Shown here: positions 48,466 through 58,480 of the stretch, one piece after another
Position numbering within the stretch: position 1 is the stretch's first letter
Layout of the letters: each line of letters starts with the position of its first letter
Origin: Brachionus plicatilis
Lineage: Eukaryota > Rotifera > Eurotatoria > Ploima > Brachionidae
NCBI GenBank assembly: GCA_010279815.1
Contig: QEOQ01000508.1
Location: forward strand, 1,185,537-1,249,536
Length of the DNA: 64,000 bases
Direction of reading: 5' to 3'
Translations under genes and position numbers: made by a program
The notes under the pieces: generated by a model
What the model was told of the DNA's origin: nothing
The model's database searches: none
Seen by the model: the letters and a program-made list of their open reading frames with translations, nothing else

Positions 48466-51400
48466 CTAATTTTAATTTATTTTTTTTCGTCTACTTATAC
48501 AAATAAAGTAAAAGTAATTAATGAGATTTTTTGATTTTTTTGTTGTCACCAATATGTCTGAATTAAAGTCCATATAACTGTTTCAATGACAAAAATGAAA
48601 ATTAAATAGTAGTTTTTCAAGTTAATGAAGAGAAACTATCTTAAACTTCTGAAATTAATTTTTAAAAATTCTTATTTAATCTCTATTCAAATGTTTTTAA
48701 TGCTAAAAGAAGAGCGATTAACCTTCGAGTAGCTGTCATATGTTTGTTACGTTTAAAATAAAATAAAATAAAAATTAATAAAATCTTCAGGGTACAAACG
48801 AAAGTCTTACTGCCTTTTGAACGTTACCTTGGATAGATCAATAATATTGTATTTTTTTTATTTATTTGTTTATCTGTGACTAGCTAATGCTCCTTTATAT
48901 TTAAAAAAATTAATGACATATCTAGTTACGTAAATAATCAGGAAAAAAACATGTAATCAAGTGACTTATTATTGTTATCTTGTTTATTTCAGAAGCGACG
49001 TATGGACCATTTAGATTTAAATTTAATTATTTTTGGCTAATAGAAGACACATGATTTAGAGGTTTATTTTTTTTTAATCACTTAAGTTTATTTAAAAATT
49101 TATGAATCCTTTTTTTTTTAATAAAAAATAGATTAAATTCAATTTCAATAGATTTTAGGTATCATTTTCAAATTTAACAATTAATTGGGTTTTATAAAGA
49201 GTTCAGTATTTTCTTTTGTTTTTTACTTGATCAATCTTAGCTTTTCTATTATTTGAATATGATTTTTTCTAAATTATTTCCATAGTCTTCTCAGAAATGT
49301 TTTCAATATTATCTTGATTTCCAATCAGCTTTATTAACTCGCTTTTGACTTAATAATTTTTTCATTTATTTCTATTTGTTTTAAATACAATTTGAGATAA
49401 AATCTTAAATTTTTTGAAATTGATCTTAGTGATTCAGATTTAACTTTTTGCTAGAAATTCTTGTTGAGAATACAAATTTGAAAAATTGTTTATTTGAATT
49501 TTGGAATTCCAAAAAAGGTATTTCAAAATTCAAATAATGATTATGCTCAAAAAAAAATTGTATTCTATATTTAAGTTGAATTTTTTAATTTCAAAATGTT
49601 AATAACAGATTTATTTTGAAAAGCAATAATTTTTCTATCATCATAACTAATCAATTTTGTTGTTCTTGATCTCTTTGAACCAAAGCAAATTATTTTAATA
49701 AGATTACTTTATGTAGATTTTATAAATTTAATTGTCATAATTTTATTTGATTATTGTTCAAATAAAAATGAAAAAAAAATTTTTTTTTTCATGACCAGAT
49801 CCTAACCAGAACCTTTTTTAAACATATTCTTGATATATTATGCTATCATACTTTTTAATAGCTTAGCTGATTAACTCTAATACTATATCTTTTACGATAT
49901 TAATTTAATTTGTAATATTTTTTTCACCAGCTAAACCAGTGATAAAAATGTTGCTTTATCACTCACTCACCCAAATGCCTATGTGTACTAATTTGTTCTA
50001 GAAATCAAAGTTAAAATAGAAGAGATGAAAATTATGGTTGATTTTAATTCAATTAATTGGAATTTATTATTATAAAAGAATCTTTAAAGGATATGGTTAA
50101 AGTACCCGAGTAAGGTAGTTTGGGTTGGAATTAAATTATTAAAATATTTCAGTCAAAGATTAGCTTAAATAAATAAATAAGTTTAAGTTTTTCGGTTATA
50201 GAGAAAGTTAATTCTTGGAAATTTTTTGTTGATTAGTTGACGATATTTTCTTTTTGGCAAGTTTTTTGTTCATTTTGAGCTTGAATAAATGCGTGATATC
50301 AATCTTCAGGGTTTAATATTTTTTTCAATTTTATAAGATTGAATTAATTTTTCTCTTTCTCTTCTATACTTGAGGGTATTTGGGCAAAGAGTCTTTGATT
50401 AGCTTTACCTATTGATTCTTGGATAGGTGGATTTCGAAGATTTGGAAGAAGATTTGTTTTTCTAATTTTAAAACAAACAAATGTCATTAATTTTCTATAT
50501 TAGAATAATTTATCTAATATTTACTGATTTTTAGAATTTAAAATTTTTTTTTGAAGAAGAAAGTGTTCGACAAAATAAAAACACTAATTTTTATCAAAAC
50601 TTGTGCCGAAAAACAATATTAAATTTGAATTGTGAATATTTTAAAAAACCAATCAATTAAAAAAAAATCAAAAGTGAATTTGGGATTTAATTTCAATATT
50701 TTTATTTATGATTAAAACCTACCACAAAAAATGTATAATCTTTATAAATTTAGTGTTTAAAATAAATAAGAGAAGTAAATAAATTGAAAATGATTCCTGA
50801 AGTATTGGGTGCCAATAAAATACGAATATAATTTTTTAGATTTTTATTATATTCCATGAGAAGCTAAATAGAATTTCATAGAGAAATTAAAAGTATCTTT
50901 TATTGGCATAAATTTCATTTCAATTAGATATAAATCAAAATTATTGAAATATTTTAGACTTAAGTTTTATTTAGCAAATTGTATGCAAATAAATCGTAAC
51001 TAAAACGAAAAATATATAATTTTAGTATAAACATAAAGTATAATTAAAAACCATATTTGTCTAATAGAGTGTGCACTATTCGTCTACAATTCACTTTAGG
51101 CGCAAATTTATTGAATTATAAAGATAACTAAATTTAATGATAAGTTATCCGATTGCAATGTTTTTTTTATTGATGACAATTTTAACCAAATAAAATCTTT
51201 ATTTCCACATGCATATTTATTATCTTTTTATATGGTTACTTAAGACTATGATTTGCAATTAATCATGATATATATGAATTTATTTCTAAAACAATATGTT
51301 TTCACTTGAAGCAATAAAATTCTCTTATTTCGAGAGATCATTTTGTTAGCTTTCTAACTTGTGTTTAAATCATGCTTATCAATTCTAAATCAGATTTGAT

Positions 51401-52023
51401 TTTTGGCTTTATTTATTCTCCAGGGTGAGAATTAAACAAAGGATCTGATTTTTGCTAATTGCTCCGTTTAAATTCAATCTTATCTTTATCTATTTTTGCA
51501 CTTTAAGTTATTAAAATCTGTTTTAATATGAAAAAGCATTTAGAATTCTTTCAATTTCTGAATCATAATTATTAGAAAGATTTTTCACAAAATTTTTCAA
51601 TAACTATTTTCAGTTTATCGATGCTTTTTTCACAAATAGTTAATGCTCGAACTCAGTCGGGTTCAAATTTGTTTTGAAGAAAATGAAATCAAAAAAAATA
51701 TTTTAAAACATTGGTTAAACCTTTAGTCATGAAAATTTGTGAATAAATTTAAAGGTGTTCGAAACAGTAAAGCCTTTTAAAATTTTAAAATATAATTTAA
51801 TTTAATAAAATATTTTCAACCATTTTTTTGTACATTAAAATAATTTATTTTTAAAAAATAGCATTATTAAATCAATTGAAATAATATATAAAAAAAATGC
51901 TTATTTATATATTTAAATTTATTATAAATATAGTAAGGGTTTAAAACACACCAGTTAGTCAATTTAATTTTACAATTTAAAAGATGAAATTTATTTTTGA
52001 AATTTTTTTATCTCAAAAAGCTA
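48466..52023. other. AT-rich gene desert
   Basis: No reading frame, RNA gene or element boundary that I can support. Confidence 0.55.
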
Positions 52024-52327
52024 GGGTTTTGAAGTTCGTTTCAATTCGATCATTTCAATTCAGAAAATCTTGAATAACTTTTTTACTAAAAGAGATAATT
52101 TAGTTCTGTAAAATGCTTAATTATAAGCAAATTTGCTTAATGCAATAAATAGGTCTGCAAAATACTCTGCAGTTTTTTGCATTTTGCACACCATTAAAAA
52201 GAATTCCATTCAACTATTTAGATTAAGCAAAGTTGCTTTAACATGAAGAATTTTACAGAAATAAATTATACTTAATAGTTAAAAAGTTCTTCAAATTTTT
52301 CAGAATTGAAACGAACTTCAAAGCCCC
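52024..52327. mobile_element. Foldback DNA element, family C (MITE)
   Basis: GGTTTTGAAGTTCGTTTCAATTC-type left arm (52025-52047) is inverted at the right end as GAATTGAAACGAACTTCAAA (about 52303-52322). Similarity of the two arms continues inward (CTGTAAAATGCTTAATT against AAGAATTTTACAG, TGCAAAAT near the centre). The layout resembles family A elements, but the sequence differs. No target duplication was recognised. Confidence 0.65.
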
Positions 52328-54762
52328 CAAGAAGTTTTTGATCATCACAGAAAATCAAAAAATAAATAATAAATTGATGATTGTTAATCTAAATTAGCAA
52401 AGCAAAATATCAGCAAATCTCTATATTTAAAAATTAATCAACGTAATAACGAATTATTTTTTTAGTAAATTTTATTTTTGATGACAACTTTTTCTAGAAA
52501 TCGAGGAAGTGAAGCTAATGAGCTAGAGCAAATTTCAAAATGAATGAAATTTTTTATTAAGGTTCCATAAAAAAAGATAATAATATATAAAAAACAAATC
52601 TGTTAAATCTAAATTCAATTTGCAAAATATATTCAAACAAATTGGATATTTTTTTATTAACTTTGGCTTGCAAATTTTACAGAAAATGCAGGGTTTTTAG
52701 CAAAAAAATTTCAAAATAAAATGAAAATATTAACTTAAAATAAATAAATTAAAATCCAAAAGCACCATTCTTATTTAAATTTTTTCCTCCTATTTAACTC
52801 CCCCGAAAAAATAAACTGAAAAACATAAAAAATAAAATCAGTAAATTAATAACAGTTAATTTTTACGGTATATTTTACTATTGACCAGCAAATTTCTAAA
52901 AAAACTTTCATAATTATTAATGGAAGTAAAGAGGTGATATGAGAAGAGAATTTTGCTAAATATCCGTAAGTTTAGGATAATTCACGTAAAATAACTTAAA
53001 GTTCTATAAGACAAAGAAAATAACCGATTGCAAAAATCTTCGAAGACTTTGAGAAATGCTTTTTTTAAAATTTTATTATCAAAATCAAGCCTTAACTTAA
53101 GCAGAATCAAATGAATTAGATTTAGGTATATTTTTTTATTAAATAAATAAAAAATCAACAAAAATTTTTTACTTTCTATTGAAGGCGTTTTCGGATAAAT
53201 TTGAAAGGCTTGAAAAAAGGGTCGAAGAACAAGGCAAAATGAATGACTAACCAGAAGACATTTTTAGTATTTTTTATCTAATTTTGAATATTTATTTTTA
53301 TGATCTGAATGTAGTTGTTATATTATCACTCGAAGTTGCCAAAATAACGAAATTTTTTAAATGTCTGTGCAGAATTTTTGATTAAGAAAGAAGATTTGAT
53401 AAACGATCTACTTTGAAATAAGGGAATTACTAATTTAAGAAAAGAAACAAGATTAAATTGATAAATTTTTGATTAAAAAAAATAACAATTAAAACATATT
53501 AATCGATTCATTTTTGATCCTTTTTCCTTAAATTACAAGTGTCAAGTACGATCTTGATAAAAGACTATTTCAAATTTACAAAAAAATTTAAAAATTCATT
53601 TGCAATGACTGTAAAATTAATGTTATTCTACAAATAGAACCAGAAAAAAATTAAAAATAATTTGTAAACTTTTGTGTTTTATGTAAAAATATGATCTAAA
53701 TTTTTTTTTAAATTTTAGAGATATTTTTGATGTAAAATTTTTCATATCCTTATTTTCAACGTTAAAAAAATTGCTGTTAAATCAGTTTTAATTAATTTCA
53801 AATAATAAAAAATTAATAACCTTCAAAATTATCTGAAACATTTTTATATTAGGAATTAATATTTTAACGTAAAAAATTAGCGAGCTTAGTATTAATGGAG
53901 ATCTCCTCACTAATGTAGTAATTTTAACTAAGTTTCCTGTAGCATGCATATGTCGTATAGAAAAAGTAAAAATAGTTATTTAGTTAAAATCAAATAAAAA
54001 AAGTATTTTACTAAAATAAGACAATATGTTGTTATTTAGCTTAAATTTAAGGTAAATTTAACGTAATTAAATATAAAGTGTTGTAAATCAAATTGGCGAT
54101 TTGAACAAATTATTCGATTTATTTCGATTTAAATTTAACATAAAATTTAAACCAAAATAAAATTTTGATTCAAATTTAAACTAAAAGAAAATTTGGATTA
54201 AAATTTAAACTCAAAAAATATTTAAATTCCAAGATTAACTTAAATAATTCCAAATTCTATTTAAATTATGTTTTAATTAAAATTACTTAAACAATTTGAC
54301 TAATTTAAATTTTCGAATATAACTAAAACCTACTAAAATTTTATGCTGATATCCCAATTCCATAACATGCTCTTTTTTTCAAATGACCAAGCATATTGCT
54401 TGAGGAATTTGTATTTCTATATTCAACAGTGTAATATCAGCATTTTTATTTACTATGATTTTCTAACTTTAATTGAATTATTGTGGAAAGAGATCTTTTA
54501 ATTTTAGAAAGACCTTGAACAAAAAAAAAATAATAGGAAAAAGAAAAAAATGGAAAAAACTTTATTTTTAGAATTTATTTGTTTATTACGTTTTAGAATT
54601 AATACACTTACTATAAAAACCACTAAACTAAATTTAAAATTTTGTTTTGATTTTCAAATAAAAGCTTAATAATTAGACTTTTTTAAATTCTAAATTGAAT
54701 TGAATTATGATTAAAATTTGAATTTAAATTTAATTTTTATTCTGGGTTTAAATCAAAACTTA
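52328..54762. other. AT-rich intergenic sequence
   Basis: Nothing certain. One exon-like segment is noted at 53185-53250. Confidence 0.5.
53185..53250 (+). other. Isolated exon-like segment
   Basis: After an acceptor-like TTTCTATTGAAG, the frame reads AFSDKFERLEKRVEEQGKM, then ND and stop: a heptad-patterned, non-AT-driven peptide of 21 residues. No partner exon was found. It may be a terminal exon of a missed gene or a transposon-derived relic. Confidence 0.25.
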
Positions 54763-55641
54763 CCGTAAACTTTCGATTATAATTGCGCAATTATAGCAGA
54801 GCGAATGAATACTATTACATGTAATTGTTTCTAGAAAACGGATACTTTTTTTAATGATATAATTACATGCAATTCTAAATTAAATTATTTAAAATAACTC
54901 AAAAAATTTAAAAAAAAAAAGCACTCTCATAGCATTTGATCCTCTTTATAAGCTTTAGTTTTATTCAAAAATTTTTTTAAGGTTTCAAAAAATCAAAAAA
55001 ATTAAAATGGTAGGTTGGAGTCTGGAAATACGCTGTTTTAAAACTAAAAGAAGATCTTTTCCCTTAAAATATAAGCTACAGGCTTTAAGAGGTCGAAAAC
55101 TTAGGAAAAAATGATCAATCACAAAATAAAATGATGGAAGAGGTAGGGGGAGAGGCAGAGGTAGAGGTAGTGTTGAAGTTAGAAGTGGTGGTGTAAGTGT
55201 TAGTGATAGTGTTAGAGAGAGTGGTAGGGGTACTGGAAGAGGAAGGGGGAGGGGGAGGAGCAGAGGTAGAGGTAGAGGTGGAAGAGGGGATAATTGCAAA
55301 AATATTGCTCAAAATGAAACTTCTAAAAATAAGAGTGGAACTCAAAGAGGAAGAAAACGAGGCAGGGTTTAATCATAAACTTATTAAAATTTTAATTTCG
55401 AATTTTTTTAGTAAAAAATCATTAAATTTTTTAAAATAAATGATTCGCTTTTTAATTTTTTTTTATATTATATGTAATTATAAAGTTTTTTAGCTATTAT
55501 TGCGCAATTATAGCTGGACTTTCTAAAACAGCTTACATGTAACTGTATTTAAAAAAAAATTTCAAAAACACGTTATTACTACATGGAATTATAGCTGAAA
55601 TCCATGTAATTTTACATGTAATTATAATCGAAAGTTTACGG
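54763..55641. mobile_element. PIF/Harbinger-like element with 22-bp inverted ends
   Basis: The element starts CCGTAAACTTTCGATTATAA plus TT, and this 22-bp end is perfectly inverted at 55620-55641. TTA flanks both sides (54760-54762, 55642-55644), a 3-bp TWA-type target duplication as in PIF/Harbinger. TTGCGCAATTATAGC occurs near both ends (54784, 55500), as do TACATGTAATT-like words. The interior has no recognisable transposase; instead it holds a G/A-rich repeat encoding Arg-Gly repeats. Assignment rests on the duplication length and is tentative. Confidence 0.7.
55130..55372 (+). other. Open frame with Arg-Gly (RGG-like) repeats inside the element
   Basis: The frame runs 80 codons with no ATG at its left edge. 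It reads GRGRGRGRGRGSVEVRSGG, then SGRGTGRGRGRGRSRGRGRG, and ends in a Lys/Arg-rich tail (SGTQRGRKRGRV). This is the only low-bias frame through the purine-rich repeat; the alternative plus frame gives poly-Glu/Val. RG/RGG repeats usually bind RNA. It may be a captured gene fragment, a spliced exon of an element-encoded protein (a GRKLRKK-ending frame lies just upstream at about 55007-55114), or simply a minisatellite. Confidence 0.35.
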
Positions 55642-56645
55642 TTACTTAAAAATTTATTTTAAATTTAAACTCAAATAAAAAATTGATTTAATTATTTTTA
55701 AAAGTAAATTCAAATGCTATTTATTTACAACACTTTAAATATAATTTATGTACTTTGTATAAATTGAAATAAAACAAATATAACTTAAAAATTAAGAATT
55801 ATTTTTTTTTAAAAATGTCCGGACAGAATCAAAAAGAGGCCTTATTTTAATTGATTATGAAAAAATTTCCTTATTCAAGGAAAGTTTATAAGGAGGCTGA
55901 TATTCAATATAAAATCGATACAGCATTAAGAGAAAAGCTAAATATTAAAGATTAAAAAAGGGTTTAGGGATACAATTTTATTTAATAAAAATTAGAAATG
56001 ATAATTTGACTTAAACTTATTACATTTTAGCTAAAAAATTAATTTTACATTTTCTATACGACATATATATCCTTATCAGATCGAAACGATTGTTTCTATT
56101 TCAAAAAAGTAATCACTTTTCTACTTATTTTTATGTACTTGATTGTTTTAATCAGAAATTCTTTAAAATCAAATCGTGGTTTATTAACGAACTTCATTTT
56201 TGACTTAAAAACTCATTAAAATAAATAAAAATTCTAAAATTTAATAAAAAATGAATTGATAAGTTCGAAAATTTTTTTATCATTAGTTAACAAATCAAAA
56301 AATTTTTATCAAGTCTAAAAACTTAACATTTGGATTGTTTCTATCGATATTCGATCTATTATTACAAATATAATAATTTTTTTTTTGAATTTTTACGTTT
56401 AACAAACTAAGTTTAAAAATGTTAAATAATTTTTTTTAAATAATTACTAATAATTGCAATAAAACTATTTTCAATTAAATAAAATATATTTTGCAATAGT
56501 TTTTGCTCCAAACTTCACCGCTGCATTATTAAGCATTAAGCGCATTTTTTTTTATTAAAATAAATTAAATATTAAATTAAATAAAATTTTTATTAGAATG
56601 TTTAGTTTTTCAAAGAACTTATGAGTTTAGTATTTAGATGAAGGA
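55642..56645. other. AT-rich intergenic sequence with a short coding-like piece
   Basis: At about 55868-55955 the plus strand reads PYSRKVYKEADIQYKIDTAL, then REKLNIKD and stop, with better composition than its flanks. A frame shift separates it from an upstream GLILIDYEK. It is probably a decayed transposon gene. The remainder is featureless. Confidence 0.35.
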
Positions 56646-57180
56646 TTAATAAAAACCCAAAAAAATTGACAAAGCTTTTTTCTTTTCTTCTTTTAAAGTT
56701 GAATCAAGTTCTGGCATATCATAAAATTTTGCCAGGTCAGATAAAGCTTTATCAGATAATTTATTAAATATCTCAAATTTGTCCTCAATTTCAAGTGTTT
56801 CATTTTCATCATTCTTAAATAAAATAAACGGATAGATTAACTTTTTAAAAGTTAAAATAACTTACATTCAGCCATTCAAAAGTAATTTGATTTGTTCGAA
56901 ATCTTAGTCTATTTTCTTCACGAATTAACTGGTTTTTTTCATATTGCCTAAAATTTTTTTTAAGTTCATTTTTTAAGTCTTCTTTTTTCACTACATCTTT
57001 TAGAACAGTCAAAATTTCTTTTACATCTTTTTTTATTTCATCAACGTGCTCGGTCAATTGAAGGGAATCTTTAATTATGGGCAACAAATTGCCAATTGCT
57101 TTATTAGCTGAAGTAATTCCTTCGGCTATCTTCTCACAGGAATCGTCGAAAATTTTCAAATCCTGGTCAAAATCGGTCAT
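56646..57180 (-). CDS. Small coiled-coil protein, two exons, unknown function
   Basis: Exons 57180-56866 and 56813-56646 are joined in phase 0 across a 52-nt GT-AG intron; 160 residues. The start is MTDFDQDLKIFDDSCEK. Residues about 15-90 are an amphipathic, highly charged helix (VDEIKKDVKEILTVLKDVV, KKEDLKNELKKNFRQYEKNQ), followed by REENRLRFRTNQITFEWLN. The second exon is acidic then basic (DENETLEIEDKFEIF, LDSTLKEEKKKALS). No membrane helix or signal peptide is present. I recognise no family. AATAAA on the coding strand near 56589 could be its 3' signal. A 47-codon upstream frame overlaps its start codon. Confidence 0.6.
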
Positions 57181-57310
57181 TTTTAGATCTAAAAAAATTA
57201 ATTTCTATCAAATCTTGTAATTTTTCATCGTAAAAATAACTGCTTTTTCTTTTTATAGCATCAAATAAAATTTCAACAGCTTCATTCAAATTTTCAAACA
57301 AGCTATTCAT
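57167..57310 (-). other. Upstream ORF overlapping the coiled-coil gene start
   Basis: ATG at 57310 opens MNSLFENLNEAVEILFDAIK, continuing RKSSYFYDEKLQDLIEINFF to a stop at 57167, 14 nt past the downstream ATG in another frame. The composition looks like real protein. It could be a regulatory uORF, or the 5' end of the real gene with a splice or sequencing problem around TTTTTTTAG/ATCTAAAA. Confidence 0.35.
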
Positions 57311-57561
57311 TCAAATTTTCAAACTAGCTATTCATTCAAAAAATTTGTTAATCATTTATTTCATTTGGTAACTTTATCAAGAAATGATTCACTTTTTCCT
57401 TACATAATTAGTAAATAATTTGAGTCCATTTATGGTGCAAAAAACTTAATAAAATTTTCGAAAAAAATCATTTTCACTATTCAAAGCATCAAAAATTTAA
57501 AAGCCCGAACTTAGACTTTTTTTAATGACTTGGACTTTTAAACAACTCTTGGTGAGTGTAT

Positions 57562-57600
57562 ACACTGGAAACCTACGAATCCTCCGTAGGTTTCCAGTGT
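57562..57600. repeat. Perfect hairpin, 16-bp arms and 7-nt loop
   Basis: ACACTGGAAACCTACG and CGTAGGTTTCCAGTGT enclose AATCCTC. The arms are GC-richer than the flanks and fully complementary. It abuts a LINE relic that starts near 57640. Confidence 0.9.
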
Positions 57601-57639
57601 TCAGACTTTTCCTGTCAGATTCACAAATCTTCCAATATT

Positions 57640-58195
57640 ATTCTCTTCCGTAAATCAGTGTTGCTTTTACTACAGTGTTGTACAGTTTTAGATGTGTTAT
57701 CTTGCTGTAGCTGTTTGATTTCCATGCTGGTCGGAGTCTAGCAAAGGGTTTTGTGAAATTCAGTACAAAATGATAGAAAGAACAGAAAAAATGTAAAAAA
57801 ATTGAATAAATTTCTTTATGAAAGTTTAAGCTTAATTCTGTAAATGCAACATAGTGCAACATTCACAGTTGCATCAAATATCAAATATAAATTTGCAGAG
57901 TTTAGCAGTAATTAAATTTCAATATAATGGAGCGTGGTGCATTTTGCAGAGATTTTGCACATCATTTGCAGACTTTTACAGTTGATGTAACTTTGAATGT
58001 TGCACCATTCTGTATCTACAGAATTAATTTTAAACTTTTAGAAAAAAAAGTTATTTAATTTTTTACACTTTGTTCTGTTCTTTTGTACTGAACTTCACAA
58101 AACTTAGCAAGGCACTCTTTGCTTTAGCAAGTCTATTCTTAATGTCTTTGTGTGTTCCCAACGCTGTACTGATAAATTCAAGTGTAGCGTGATTC
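57640..58195 (-). pseudogene. LINE relic split by a foldback element
   Basis: The minus strand from 58195 reads ATLEFISTALGTHKDIKNRL, AKAKSALL, is interrupted by the element at 57748-58103, and continues PFARLRPAWKSNSYSKITHL, KLYNTVVKATLIYGRE. This is the 'DIKNRLxKARSAFxRLRPVWKS...KLYNxxVxxxLLYGxE' stretch after the catalytic domain of one common LINE reverse transcriptase group. Confidence 0.8.
57748..58103. mobile_element. Foldback DNA element, family A, copy 3, inserted in a LINE
   Basis: It starts GTTTTGTGAAATTCAGTACA and ends in the near inverse TGTACTGAACTTCACAAAAC. Arms of about 150 bp fold back on each other (TGCAACATTCACAGTTGCAT against AACTTTGAATGTTGCACCAT). Flanks TAGCAAAGG (57739-57747) and TTAGCAAGG (58104-58112) form a slightly diverged 9-bp target duplication. 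Removing the element plus one flank rejoins the LINE coding frame around it. Confidence 0.8.
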
Positions 58196-58480
58196 TGGAA
58201 AAAGGACAATCTGAGAGCTTCAAAGTGTTACAGACAAGGGTGCGTTCTCTCTCTCTGACATTATTCCAAATACTGATTGACTATGTCGAGAACAAGAAAA
58301 TGAAATGAAGAAAACAACTGTCAGAGCAAAAGGTATACAATGGGGATTAAAAACAAAGCTTAAAGACTTAGACTTTGCGGATGACCTGGTGCTAATATCA
58401 AATACAGAAGCATATATGCATATGAAGACGAAATATTTGGCGAACAACGCTCAATCGCCTGAGCTGGACTCGAAATTAAT
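58196..58480 (+). pseudogene. LINE reverse transcriptase relic, opposite orientation
   Basis: The plus strand reads RQGCVLSLS near 58238 (the RQGCVLSP block), then ILIDYV, GIQWGLKTKLKDLDFADDLV (catalytic FADD, about 58370-58390) and LISNTEAYMHMKTKYLANNA. It is the catalytic core of the same LINE group as the minus-strand relic next to it, but on the other strand, so an inversion or two insertions occurred. Frame breaks are present. Confidence 0.78.

Noticed and set aside
54985..55345. Pro/Leu- and Ser/Thr-repeat frames antisense to the purine repeat
   Set aside because: Simple translation of a GA-rich repeat; no start context or partner exons, and the Arg-Gly plus frame is more plausible.
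57638..57862. 74-codon minus-strand frame as a gene
   Set aside because: It is a fusion of foldback-element sequence with the LINE peptide ending KLYNTVVKATLIYGRE, not a real gene.
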